DNA of 12,326 nucleotides from Thermoplasmata archaeon (GCA_021795055.1 JAJYPW010000014.1:1-12326), one strand, 5' to 3'; shown: positions 1 to 6,280, counted from the stretch's first letter. The notes: generated from the letters alone by a model not told the origin. Numbers and translations are program-made.

Positions 1-1
1 C

Positions 2-100
2 TCCGTAATGTCATGGCTGTTGAAGCACCGGTTCAAGACAAGGGACGGGTTGTTGAGGACATCCTACTGGTACCACCGATACCTATCAACCGGATCTTGA
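2..100 (+). pseudogene. Possible C-terminal fragment of an unidentified protein, perhaps a transposase
   Basis: Frame 2 stays open from the window edge to a TGA at 98-100 and encodes 32 residues. The peptide is rich in basic and aromatic residues (SWLLKHRFKTRDG, then YWYHRY), a composition often seen near the end of DDE-type transposases. I cannot match it to a family. Frame 1 is also open to about 111, but its peptide looks less protein-like. No terminal inverted repeat can be judged because the window cuts off the left side. It could equally be the intact end of a gene lying outside the window, or noncoding. Confidence 0.2.
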
Positions 101-150
101 CAATGTCGTGAAAGTCATAATGCCATTGTGACGTTATCCCGAACCTTTTA

Positions 151-175
151 GGTATGGTAAAAAAAGGGTATGGTA
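151..175 (+). repeat. Short direct repeat GGTATGGTA
   Basis: The 9-mer GGTATGGTA occurs at 151-159 and again at 167-175, separated by an A-rich spacer and followed by TATAAAATTAATAA. It lies downstream of the glycoprotein terminator hairpin. No gene follows on the plus strand. Its role is unknown and it may be simple sequence. Confidence 0.35.
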
Positions 176-190
176 TATAAAATTAATAAG

Positions 191-203
191 GGGGCTGCGC
201 CCC
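191..203 (-). terminator. GC hairpin with T-rich tail after the surface glycoprotein gene
   Basis: On the minus strand, a perfect 5-bp GC stem (GGGGC, loop GCA, GCCCC) begins 11 bases after the stop codon at 214. It is followed by a T-rich stretch, CTTATTAATTTTATAT. This is a plausible transcription terminator for the glycoprotein gene. The T tract is the part most relevant to archaeal termination, and the hairpin may mainly stabilise the 3' end. Confidence 0.5.
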
Positions 204-213
204 GGGTAAAAGT

Positions 214-1968
214 TTAAGGTTTCCTCTTCCTGAATAAGACCAACACTGCTGCAACCACAGCCACTATCCCAATTCCTGCAAGTATCAATCCAACATTGTT
301 CGAGGTAAGCAGAGGTGCAGTGGTGCCGGTGGACCCAGATGAGGCGATCTCCACAGTATGTGAGGAAAAGTGCGGTACGTGTATGAGAATCAGCAATCCA
401 CCGGAGACCTGCACTGCGGCATAGTATGCGCTCAGGTCGCTCGTCGCATCGATTGTGCCATTAACGGTAGTGGCAGTGACTGACTTGCCATCGATTGTTA
501 CTGTCACGGTCGAGGTGTTGGAAATCAGGCTGTTGCTCACGTAGATTGCAACCAGATTGCCTCTGTGTTCAAATGAAGATACAGTCAGCGTAACCTTTCC
601 GCTACCGGCGTTTGTAAGGGACATCGAGATGGAGCTGTTGTACTGCAGCGACAAAGCATTCGGTGACCCGTTGACGGAAGATATCTCCATGATGCTTCCC
701 ACCTCGTTGTTCACTATCGCCTGCTCTATGTAATGCAGAGCCCTTTCGGAAGATCCCTGAAGCCCAACAGGCGCCACAAACTGGATCCTCTCCATGGTCT
801 GTGTGCTTATGGATATGAGATTTCCGTTGACGTTAACATGGCCGCCGATGACGAACATCATGCCCCTGAAGCCCCCGCCATGGACGTATATCGTTGTTTT
901 TCCTGCCTGCATTGAATTGTTGAGGCCCATGGTCATGTTGGCACTTTCTGAGTTGTTCTGGAATACCGTCGACTCATTGATCCCCGCACTCATTCCGCTG
1001 GTTGTGTTGAACACGGTGACATTCAGGTTCACGGGTACCGCAAAGGTGATCGTACCGTTGTTTACCAAGAAGGTCGACTGGATCGTAGGATTGTCATGAA
1101 TTGCGAAGATCGACGTGTTTGTGGCGTAGACAAAGAGCCCTCCGATTACTATGGGTGTGTAGAACGGAATGACGGGTACCCTGTCGTTGGATTCAAGGGA
1201 ACCATTTCCTGCTACCGTGATGGAACTGAACACATTTGTGTTCGTCCACTTTGAGGTGAAGTCAGTTATCGTGCCGTCATTGAAGTAAAACGAGAGGTGA
1301 GCGCCATCCACGAACCCGGTTGTGTTATTGTAGGTGAATCTGGATGTGTCCATTATCCTTGATTTCAGGTAATCGACGAACCCCACCTTGGACACCAGGC
1401 CCACGAAGAGCGGTGGTGATACTGAACTGAAAGTGACGGTGTTGGAACTCTTCTGGACTGAGTTGGAATTGCTGAAAAGCACCGCAACAGCGCCATCTGG
1501 GAGAACCATCTGGTAAACGCTCATGGTTGACGCGTTGATCTTCTGGTTATAGAATCCCCCGAACCATGCAGTTGCGTTGAGGTTCAGGTTGACCTTCGCA
1601 AGCGCGTAATCCATAACATATGTGATTGAGGGAGTCAGTCCCGTACCCACAACAACCAGCATCCTGCCGTACTCTCCGCTGAATACGGAACCGTTAGCCA
1701 GTGAAATGGCGTCAGGAGGGAACATCATTCCGTTCATTGTTGCACTTGCACTCTCATTTACATAGACGCTGGAAGCCAGTGCGATAGTTCCGTTGCTCGT
1801 GGTATAACCAACATTGGTCAGGACCGATGCCGATGTGCTGTAGTCAAAGCTGAAATTTCCAGCTTGTGCAGGGTTCCCACCGGTCAGGGGAGCACCCGCG
1901 AAAGATATGGTTGAGAACCCAATAACCAGTGCAAGGATCAATCCAAGCACGGGTAATCTGTTGTTCAT
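214..1968 (-). CDS. Secreted, C-terminally anchored, sequon-rich surface protein of unknown family
   Basis: The 584-residue product has a signal peptide (MNNR, then a hydrophobic stretch at about residues 5-23, with likely cleavage near Ala24 or Ala26). A long Ser/Thr/Asn-rich extracellular region follows. A single C-terminal membrane helix spans about residues 558-579 and ends in a positive RKRKP tail, so the bulk should face outward. I count about 21 N-X-S/T sequons, and I see no cysteine. This is the design of an archaeal surface or S-layer-like glycoprotein. I recognise no catalytic domain and cannot name a family. The start is the ATG at 1968, with a TATA-like run about 21 bases upstream and no Shine-Dalgarno, suggesting a very short leader. 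It is probably a single-gene unit: mqnE, upstream on the same strand, ends 63 bases before it, and the gap holds its own promoter and a palindrome. Topology is well supported; function is unknown. Confidence 0.85.
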   Translation of the reverse strand: MNNRLPVLGLILALVIGFSTISFAGAPLTGGNPAQAGNFSFDYSTSASVLTNVGYTTSNGTIALASSVYVNESASATMNGMMFPPDAISLANGSVFSGEYGRMLVVVGTGLTPSITYVMDYALAKVNLNLNATAWFGGFYNQKINASTMSVYQMVLPDGAVAVLFSNSNSVQKSSNTVTFSSVSPPLFVGLVSKVGFVDYLKSRIMDTSRFTYNNTTGFVDGAHLSFYFNDGTITDFTSKWTNTNVFSSITVAGNGSLESNDRVPVIPFYTPIVIGGLFVYATNTSIFAIHDNPTIQSTFLVNNGTITFAVPVNLNVTVFNTTSGMSAGINESTVFQNNSESANMTMGLNNSMQAGKTTIYVHGGGFRGMMFVIGGHVNVNGNLISISTQTMERIQFVAPVGLQGSSERALHYIEQAIVNNEVGSIMEISSVNGSPNALSLQYNSSISMSLTNAGSGKVTLTVSSFEHRGNLVAIYVSNSLISNTSTVTVTIDGKSVTATTVNGTIDATSDLSAYYAAVQVSGGLLILIHVPHFSSHTVEIASSGSTGTTAPLLTSNNVGLILAGIGIVAVVAAVLVLFRKRKP

Positions 1969-1984
1969 AGACTTTCATCTGCAG

Positions 1985-1993
1985 TATATATAT
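1985..1993 (-). promoter_or_regulatory. TATA box of the surface glycoprotein gene
   Basis: An alternating TA run (TATATATA) is centred about 21 bases upstream of the ATG at 1968. That spacing would put the transcription start at or just inside the start codon, so either the leader is absent or the box acts slightly off its centre. It is the only strong TATA-like element between this gene and mqnE. Confidence 0.55.
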
Positions 1994-2001
1994 GCCATTA
2001 A

Positions 2002-2019
2002 TGGTACAAGTTTGTACCA
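2002..2019. promoter_or_regulatory. Candidate operator: palindrome TGGTACAA-GT-TTGTACCA
   Basis: There are two perfect 8-base arms with a 2-base centre. The palindrome begins about 8 bp upstream of the TATA run, just beyond where the BRE would lie, which is a usual place for archaeal activators of the Lrp type and for some repressors. A smaller palindrome, CCATTAATGG (1995-2004), overlaps its inner edge. It also lies 12 bases after the mqnE stop codon, so it could form a 3'-end hairpin, but no T tract follows on that strand. Operator is my preferred reading; the binding protein is unknown. Confidence 0.5.
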
Positions 2020-2031
2020 ATCCAAAGGCAT

Positions 2032-3141
2032 TTACGTATACTCGATAATATTATAGAACGTATCCCTCTCGGCGGGAATCCGCCCTATCTCCTTCACCAG
2101 GTACGAGAGTTCCTCCGTGGTGGTGATTTCCTGCCTGTTGGTCGCCTTGTATATCTTTTCGCTGAAAGCCGTGCCTACGAGATCGTTGCCACCATAGTTG
2201 AGAGCCTCCTGCGCTATCAGCTTTCCCATTCCCACCCAGTAAACACTGATGTTTCTTATTGCACTGCCCATTATCAGCCTGGCCATTGCAATAACTTTCA
2301 GATCCTTTGCCCCATCAGATGGTCTCCTAACCTTACCCATCCTTTCCAGAGGGGTGTTCTCAAGGCTGAACTTCAGCGGGATGAAGGAAAGGAAGCCGGG
2401 CTGTTCAATCTGGTTGTTCCTGAGTCTTATCATGTGATCAAGAATGTCATCCCACCCTTCCACATGTCCGTAGGTTATGGTGGAATTTCCCGGAAGACCA
2501 AGGGAATGAATGAGTTTTGCATCGTCAAGCCACTTCTCTCCAGAAATCTTCTCCTTAGTGGTGATCTGTTTCCTCACGTTCTCGTTGAAAATCTCTGCCC
2601 CTCCGCCGGTGTGGGCGTCCACTCCGGAAGCTTTCATTCTTTCAACAACCTCCCTGATCGAGTTTCCGGTGACTCTGGCAATGAAATCTATTTCCGGTAT
2701 TGTTAGAGCTTTCAGGGTCACATCAGGGAGCTTCTCCTTGACAGTCCTGAAAACATCCTCATAATACTCCATCGGCAGATCAGGGTTGAAACCACCAACA
2801 ATGTGAATCTCTGTCGCGTGCTCGTTTCTTGCCTTCTCCAGCTCTGAACGGATATTGTCAATGGTCAGTTCGTATCCCCTGTCCGTCTTGCCTTTGAGTT
2901 TAATCGGAACGTAAAAGGCGCATATCGGGCAGCTGGCAGCGCAATAATTGGAGTAGTTTATATTATACGATACCGCGTATGTAACAACATTACCGGCCTG
3001 CATCGAGGTGAGTCTGTTTGCAATTCTCCCCAGTGAAAATAGAGAAAGTTCCTCGGAGAGTGATTTTGACTCATTCAAGGTGAGATTTCCTTCAGTGGCC
3101 CTCTCAAACCAGTATTCCTCCTTTGAAGAAAGGGAAAGCAT
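2032..3141 (-). CDS. mqnE: Aminofutalosine synthase (radical SAM, menaquinone synthesis)
   Basis: This is a radical SAM enzyme of the MqnE/MqnC/CofH group. In the futalosine route to menaquinone, MqnE joins the product of MqnA to S-adenosylmethionine to give aminofutalosine. The 4Fe-4S site is C67-x3-C71-x2-C74. Other family motifs are HIVGGFNPDLP (about 113-123), TGGGAEIF (179-186), YGHVE (224-228) and a GRIPAERDT motif near the C terminus. FIPLKF at 253-258 resembles the FIPLAF of MqnE rather than the FI-x-W-x-F of MqnC, so I favour MqnE. I chose the ATG at 3141 (369 residues). A frame opening at a TTG at 3162 adds 7 residues, but a TATA-like box is centred 25 bases before 3141 and overlaps that TTG, pointing to a leaderless ATG start. 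It follows pyrF on the same strand by 35 bases. The other mqn genes are not in the window. Confidence 0.88.
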   Translation of the reverse strand: MLSLSSKEEYWFERATEGNLTLNESKSLSEELSLFSLGRIANRLTSMQAGNVVTYAVSYNINYSNYCAASCPICAFYVPIKLKGKTDRGYELTIDNIRSELEKARNEHATEIHIVGGFNPDLPMEYYEDVFRTVKEKLPDVTLKALTIPEIDFIARVTGNSIREVVERMKASGVDAHTGGGAEIFNENVRKQITTKEKISGEKWLDDAKLIHSLGLPGNSTITYGHVEGWDDILDHMIRLRNNQIEQPGFLSFIPLKFSLENTPLERMGKVRRPSDGAKDLKVIAMARLIMGSAIRNISVYWVGMGKLIAQEALNYGGNDLVGTAFSEKIYKATNRQEITTTEELSYLVKEIGRIPAERDTFYNIIEYT

Positions 3142-3160
3142 CACCCAGTATATCCGCAAC

Positions 3161-3169
3161 AATTATTAA
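3161..3169 (-). promoter_or_regulatory. TATA box of mqnE
   Basis: Minus-strand TTAATAATT is centred about 25 bases before the ATG at 3141. It lies in the 35-base gap after pyrF and implies a separate, leaderless mqnE transcript. It argues against translation starting at the TTG at 3162. Confidence 0.5.
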
Positions 3170-3176
3170 GATGTGG

Positions 3177-3824
3177 TCAACGTATGCCAGATGCTGATAT
3201 TTCCGCGTTGTACCGTGACACAGCTTCCAGGGGATCATCGGACTGGTATATTGTTCGTCCTATTATCACGTAATCCGCCCCTGACTTTATCGCTTCCACC
3301 GGGTTCCCCCCCTGCGCTCCGATGCCTGGCGAAAAAATCTTCATCTCTCCAGCTTCTGCCCTGAGCCTGGCTATTATCTCGGTGGCGTTGCCAGGAGCGA
3401 CTATGCCGTAGGATCCCACCGATCTCGCGACTGCAATTAAGCGTTCGGATAACGGATTCAGGAAGGCCTGGGCACCTGGATGTGACATCGCAACAACAGT
3501 TATGAGCTTCAGGTCAGCCGAAACACCGGTAATTGCGCGAAGCGAATCCTCGCCGGTCACTGCGTGGGCTATTATTCCATAAGCGCCATGGCTGTGCACT
3601 TTCTCGGCAATAAGCCTGTTGGTATTCGGAATGTCAGCGACCTTGAAGTCGCATATCACTCTGGAATACCTGGAGATTTTTGAAATTATTTCCGCTCCCT
3701 CCTCAAGAACAAGCGGCCAGTTGATCTTAACTCCAAAAATATCATCAGAAAGGTTCCTGGCGAGATCAATGGCTTTGTGCTTTTCCTGGGAATCTATGGC
3801 GACAAGTATGCGGCTGTTTCCCAT
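3177..3824 (-). CDS. pyrF: Orotidine 5'-phosphate decarboxylase
   Basis: A 215-residue TIM-barrel enzyme that decarboxylates OMP to UMP, the last step of de novo pyrimidine synthesis in the cytoplasm. All signature residues of the short archaeal (Methanobacterium-like) form are visible: D11 in AIDS, K33 in GVKI, the catalytic D59-x-K61-x-x-D64 tetrad segment (CDFKVADIPNT), the phosphate-binding GIGAQGG loop (167-173), and R190 in GADYVIIGR. The ATG at 3824 has a Shine-Dalgarno-like GAGGAGAAGG at 3830-3839. A TATA-like TAAATA at about 3852-3858 lies only about 31 bases before the ATG, so the transcript may start inside or after that purine-rich run. It is divergent from the isochorismatase-family gene and precedes mqnE. 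No other pyr genes are in the window. Confidence 0.95.
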   Translation of the reverse strand: MGNSRILVAIDSQEKHKAIDLARNLSDDIFGVKINWPLVLEEGAEIISKISRYSRVICDFKVADIPNTNRLIAEKVHSHGAYGIIAHAVTGEDSLRAITGVSADLKLITVVAMSHPGAQAFLNPLSERLIAVARSVGSYGIVAPGNATEIIARLRAEAGEMKIFSPGIGAQGGNPVEAIKSGADYVIIGRTIYQSDDPLEAVSRYNAEISASGIR

Positions 3825-3879
3825 CCGTACCTTCTCCTCAATGGGATTCAGTATTTAGTTTTTCATTCAGTTCAACGCA

Positions 3880-3894
3880 CCCCTGATCCAGGGG
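3880..3894. promoter_or_regulatory. Short palindrome in the pyrF / hydrolase divergent region
   Basis: CCCCTG-ATC-CAGGGG forms two perfect 6-base arms about 22 bp upstream of the candidate pyrF TATA element and about 80 bp upstream of the TATA box of the divergent hydrolase gene. It could be an operator for pyrF. It is short enough that chance is a real alternative. Confidence 0.3.
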
Positions 3895-3973
3895 ATGGAA
3901 GATAATCTGGGTAATAGAATGATTGCCAGCAACGGATCGCCCGACACTGTGAATCGCAAGGCATTTGGCCGGG

Positions 3974-3981
3974 TTAATATT
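3974..3981 (+). promoter_or_regulatory. TATA box of the isochorismatase-family gene
   Basis: TTAATATT is centred 28 bases before the ATG at 4006, the spacing expected for a leaderless archaeal transcript. It falls inside an upstream in-frame extension that starts at 3895, and so argues that this extension is not translated. Confidence 0.55.
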
Positions 3982-4005
3982 CACGTTCGTTCTACTTCTC
4001 CTAAA

Positions 4006-4560
4006 ATGAAAGTCCAGAGTGAAGATGCAGCATTGATATTAGTGGATATACAGAATGCATGGAAGAGTGGAGTATGGGGTAAAAGGAACAACCCGGAAGC
4101 AGAGAGTGTAGCCGGGCGCCTGCTTGAGGAATTCAGGAAGAAAGGGCTCAGGGTGATTCATGTGAGGCACGAATCCATTAATCCAAAATCACTGTTCAGA
4201 AGCGGCAAGGATACTTTTGAGTTCCAAGATTGTGTCATGCCCCTTTCTGGCGAAACCATCATCACAAAGCATGTAAACAGTGCTTTCATTGGTACGGAAC
4301 TGGAGGAATTGCTGCGGAGGGAGGGAATAAGGAGTATACTGATCTGCGGGCTGGTCACTGATCATTGCGTAAGCACTACGGCGAGGATGGCGGGCAACCT
4401 TGGCTTTGATACCACTGTTATCGAGGATGCATGTGCAACATTCGACAGGAAGGATAGTGCAGGCGAAGTTATACCTGCTGGAATTGTTCACAGAGTGAAT
4501 CTTGCATCTATCGATGGCGAATTTGCGGCCGTAATCAACTCTGGCGACATTCAGACGTAA
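4006..4560 (+). CDS. Isochorismatase-family cysteine hydrolase
   Basis: A 184-residue alpha/beta hydrolase of the isochorismatase-like family. The catalytic triad is visible: D14 in ILVDIQNAW, K88 in IITKHVNSAF, and nucleophile C121 in GLVTDHCVSTTARMA, preceded by the Val-Thr pair that usually forms the cis peptide. The metal-binding Asp/His set of nicotinamidases is not evident, so an amidase or hydrolase of unknown substrate is the safest call. True isochorismatase activity is unlikely to serve menaquinone here, since mqnE indicates the futalosine route. I chose the ATG at 4006. The frame is open back to an ATG at 3895, but those 37 residues lack family character and contain the TATA box, and the typical domain starts right at MKVQSEDAALILVD. 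A structured T-rich region follows the stop. Confidence 0.85.
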   Translation: MKVQSEDAALILVDIQNAWKSGVWGKRNNPEAESVAGRLLEEFRKKGLRVIHVRHESINPKSLFRSGKDTFEFQDCVMPLSGETIITKHVNSAFIGTELEELLRREGIRSILICGLVTDHCVSTTARMAGNLGFDTTVIEDACATFDRKDSAGEVIPAGIVHRVNLASIDGEFAAVINSGDIQT

Positions 4561-4573
4561 TCAGGATTTCTTT

Positions 4574-4641
4574 AATGCAGGTGAGATCATGTAAATTGCA
4601 GGGAACCTGCATTGCCTGCCATTTGCACATTTTTCATTTTC
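4574..4641 (+). terminator. Alternative hairpins and T tract after the hydrolase gene
   Basis: A 9-bp stem pairs AATGCAGGT (4574-4582) with ACCTGCATT (4605-4613) around a 22-base loop. The 3' arm can instead pair with TGCAGG at 4597-4602 (CCTGCA at 4606-4611) across a GAA loop. The two folds exclude each other. A T-rich stretch (CATTTTTCATTTT) follows at about 4629-4641. The simplest role is termination of the hydrolase transcript. The switch-like geometry is noted separately. Confidence 0.45.
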
Positions 4642-4651
4642 TCATAAGGCG

Positions 4652-4658
4652 ATAATAT
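4652..4658 (+). promoter_or_regulatory. TATA-like box before the orphan 66-residue ORF
   Basis: ATAATAT is centred 27 bases before the ATG at 4682, which fits a leaderless start. It is the main reason to think the small frame is expressed. Confidence 0.4.
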
Positions 4659-4681
4659 CCTCGGTCAGTTAATTGATGATT

Positions 4682-4882
4682 ATGAATCCATTAGCGGGCA
4701 GGGGCCAATCAGGTAAGAATCACGCTTCATATAGGAATAGAGAAGATTCCAAAGTCTTCACAGTTTATATGGTTCCCGGCAGGCACCCATATCATCCGAA
4801 ATTCCTTGATGAGTCTGACATTTTAGTCGAATCAATAGAGTACGATGTTTTTGGAGAGGAACAGCAGAACCCACAGTACTAA
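4682..4882 (+). CDS. Small orphan protein, 66 residues, unknown function
   Basis: I do not recognise this product. It starts MNPLAGRGQSGKN and continues with a basic segment (YRNRED), then VYMVPGRHPYHPKF, and an acidic C-terminal third (DESDILVESIEYDVFGEE). There is no signal peptide, membrane helix or cysteine. The frame is also open from a TTG at 4673 and an ATG at 4676. I prefer 4682 because a TATA-like box lies 27 bases before it. No Shine-Dalgarno is visible. It sits alone between the hydrolase gene's terminator and the promoter of the binding-protein gene. It could be a genuine small acidic-tailed protein or a chance frame; conservation would decide. Confidence 0.4.
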   Translation: MNPLAGRGQSGKNHASYRNREDSKVFTVYMVPGRHPYHPKFLDESDILVESIEYDVFGEEQQNPQY

Positions 4883-4940
4883 AAAATCGAACGTAAGCCG
4901 GCAGACCAAAAGATTTTGCTTTTCAGTCCCCCCATAAATT

Positions 4941-4970
4941 GGTTTGTTTCAAATTCTGCTCAAGCAAACC
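4941..4970. repeat. Stem-loop upstream of the solute-binding protein gene
   Basis: GGTTTGTTT (4941-4949) pairs with AAGCAAACC (4962-4970), 9 bp with one G-T pair, around a 12-base loop. It ends about 33 bp before the TATA-like box at 5003, so it lies outside the expected mRNA leader of the binding-protein gene. It could be a 3'-end structure for the small ORF or a protein-binding inverted repeat. I see no archaeal riboswitch consensus here. Confidence 0.35.
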
Positions 4971-5002
4971 TGGAGTATGGGCAATTTGATTTTCTGCCTC
5001 GG

Positions 5003-5010
5003 TTTTATAT
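5003..5010 (+). promoter_or_regulatory. TATA box of the solute-binding protein gene
   Basis: TTTTATAT predicts a transcription start near 5033. The leader would then hold AGGGA (5036-5040) seven bases before the GTG at 5048, consistent with a short, weakly Shine-Dalgarno-led leader. Confidence 0.45.
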
Positions 5011-5047
5011 GCATCTTTCATGAGTTATCGCTCTTAGGGAAAGAACA

Positions 5048-5938
5048 GTGGTATTCACAATCCATCTTTTTTTTGCCAAACCATTCTTATCCATCGATTT
5101 GTTCAATGAATGGACTGTAAAAATGGTTCAGGTATACTCGTATTCCGGTAGCCGCGTCGAAATTCCTGAAAGTCCTGAAAGAGTAGTTAGCTTCAGCCCT
5201 TCCATAACAGAAATCGTTTTTGAACTTGGTCTTGGAAACAGGGTGAAGGGGATTACTGCATTCTGCGTCAGGCCTGAACAGACAAAGAATGTCAGAAAAA
5301 TTGGGTCTTATGGCCATGTTAAAAGGGAAATTCTCGATCAAATCAATCCTGATCTTGTCCTGACCATATCGGGTTACCAGGACGCCTTCACAAAAGAGCT
5401 TTCCCAGCATTATCCGGTCGTCTGTTTTGAATTGCCTTTGACCGTCAACGGAATATTTGACCTTATCACGAAAGTTGGGTTCGTAGTGGGCAACGCTGAA
5501 GGTGCACGCGATCTCTCCATATCCCTTTCACAATACATGCCCTCCAGCAAAACGAAGAAGAATTTGAAAACCTACATAGAGATCGATCTGGCATCGCCCA
5601 CATCATTCGGATCCTTCAGTTACATTACCGATGCTCTTCGCCTGTTCGGGCTCAGGAACATCTATGGCGGCGTCAGAAGTGAATGGCTGACACCAGATAT
5701 GAAATACGTTAAAGATGAGGACCCGGAGGTAATTATCTATGAGCCCAAGATGTTCTCGAAGTTCAGTGAGAGAGATGCGATCGAATTGATCCATAAGAGG
5801 GGGTGGGAGAAATTAAAGGCTGTATCGGCAAACCATTTTTATACAACGCCTGGACCTAACGATTTCTTTGCGCATCATGGGCCTTCTTTTCTGAAGGAAG
5901 TCCTCCCTTGGCTTAACGAAAAGACTTCCAAGATCTGA
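5048..5938 (+). CDS. TroA/BtuF-type periplasmic-binding-fold protein (cobalamin or iron-chelate type)
   Basis: The 296-residue product has the helical-backbone metal/cobalamin receptor fold. Lobe 1 starts near residue 28, with the family hallmark PERVVSFSPSITEIVFELG (about 43-61) and then NPDLVLTISGYQ (about 100-111). Lobe 2 covers about 160-290. Such proteins bind cobalamin, cobinamide or ferric chelates for an ABC importer. No permease or ATPase gene is in the window, so the ligand is open. The start is uncertain: GTG at 5048 fits the promoter and AGGGA but adds about 25 residues before the domain, while ATG at 5123 starts just before it but has no Shine-Dalgarno and a weak TATA context. 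The extension is hydrophobic in part (FTIHLFFAKPFLSIDLF), but lacks a charged N terminus, a lipobox and a clear cleavage site. Whether it is exported is unclear. Confidence 0.78.
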   Translation: MVFTIHLFFAKPFLSIDLFNEWTVKMVQVYSYSGSRVEIPESPERVVSFSPSITEIVFELGLGNRVKGITAFCVRPEQTKNVRKIGSYGHVKREILDQINPDLVLTISGYQDAFTKELSQHYPVVCFELPLTVNGIFDLITKVGFVVGNAEGARDLSISLSQYMPSSKTKKNLKTYIEIDLASPTSFGSFSYITDALRLFGLRNIYGGVRSEWLTPDMKYVKDEDPEVIIYEPKMFSKFSERDAIELIHKRGWEKLKAVSANHFYTTPGPNDFFAHHGPSFLKEVLPWLNEKTSKI

Positions 5939-6186
5939 CAGCGCAGCCGCAATTGCGACACTGAAGAAATCTCATTCCTGTATTCCCACAGTTGCAAACA
6001 TGATATAAGTGAATATCCGGTCCTACTTGTAATGCCTGTAAACGGTGCCTGAACACTGGATTCAACTAATATTTTAAAGATACCTTCTATGAAACAGGGT
6101 GAAATATTGTCTGAATTAGGTGTGGCCAATTACAGGAGAGCTATGCAGTCACTATAATAAGACCAGGAAAAACAAGTTAAGTGTGA
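5939..6186. other. Intergenic region between the binding-protein gene and tRNA-Asp
   Basis: These 248 bases hold no convincing gene. A 22-codon frame (6089-6157, MKQGEIL...) follows AT-rich sequence near 6067-6078 but has no proper promoter spacing or Shine-Dalgarno. A 10-base palindrome, CGCAATTGCG, lies at 5948-5957, nine bases after the binding-protein stop codon. The tRNA terminator lies at the right end. Confidence 0.4.
6168..6172 (-). terminator. T5 tract after tRNA-Asp
   Basis: Fourteen bases beyond the tRNA 3' end, the minus strand reads TTGTTTTTCC. An uninterrupted run of five T is sufficient as an archaeal termination signal and is the first such run after the tRNA. Confidence 0.45.
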
Positions 6187-6259
6187 CGCCCCGAACGGGA
6201 TTTGAACCCATGTCACGGGCTCGACAGGCCCGTATGATAGGCCGCTACACTATCGGGGC
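6187..6259 (-). tRNA. tRNA-Asp (anticodon GUC)
   Basis: The 73 bases fold into a full cloverleaf on the minus strand. The acceptor stem is GCCCCGA with TCGGGGC and discriminator G73. The anticodon stem is CGGGC/GCCCG with loop CTGTCGA, giving anticodon GTC. The T arm is ATGGG/CCCGT with loop TTCAAAT. The D stem is short (GTG with CAT). The G73 discriminator is the usual Asp identity element. CCA is not encoded, as is common in archaea, and there is no intron. A canonical TATA box lies 27 bases upstream and a T5 tract downstream, so it is a single-gene unit. Confidence 0.97.
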
Positions 6260-6280
6260 GTAAAACAGGCATTAGACCTC

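Noticed and set aside
794..1099. Plus-strand open frames of about 60-100 codons inside the surface-protein gene
   Set aside because: They are antisense to a clearly coding gene with signal peptide and anchor, and their peptides have no domain features. The same applies to antisense frames in mqnE, rmlA and the PLP enzyme gene.
4883..5047. A possible cobalamin riboswitch before the binding-protein gene
   Set aside because: I find no B12-box-like sequence, and the one clear stem-loop (4941-4970) lies upstream of the predicted transcription start.
6089..6157. A 22-codon plus-strand frame following an AT-rich stretch
   Set aside because: The TATA-like sequence is only about 15-20 bases before the ATG, there is no Shine-Dalgarno, and the peptide is very short.
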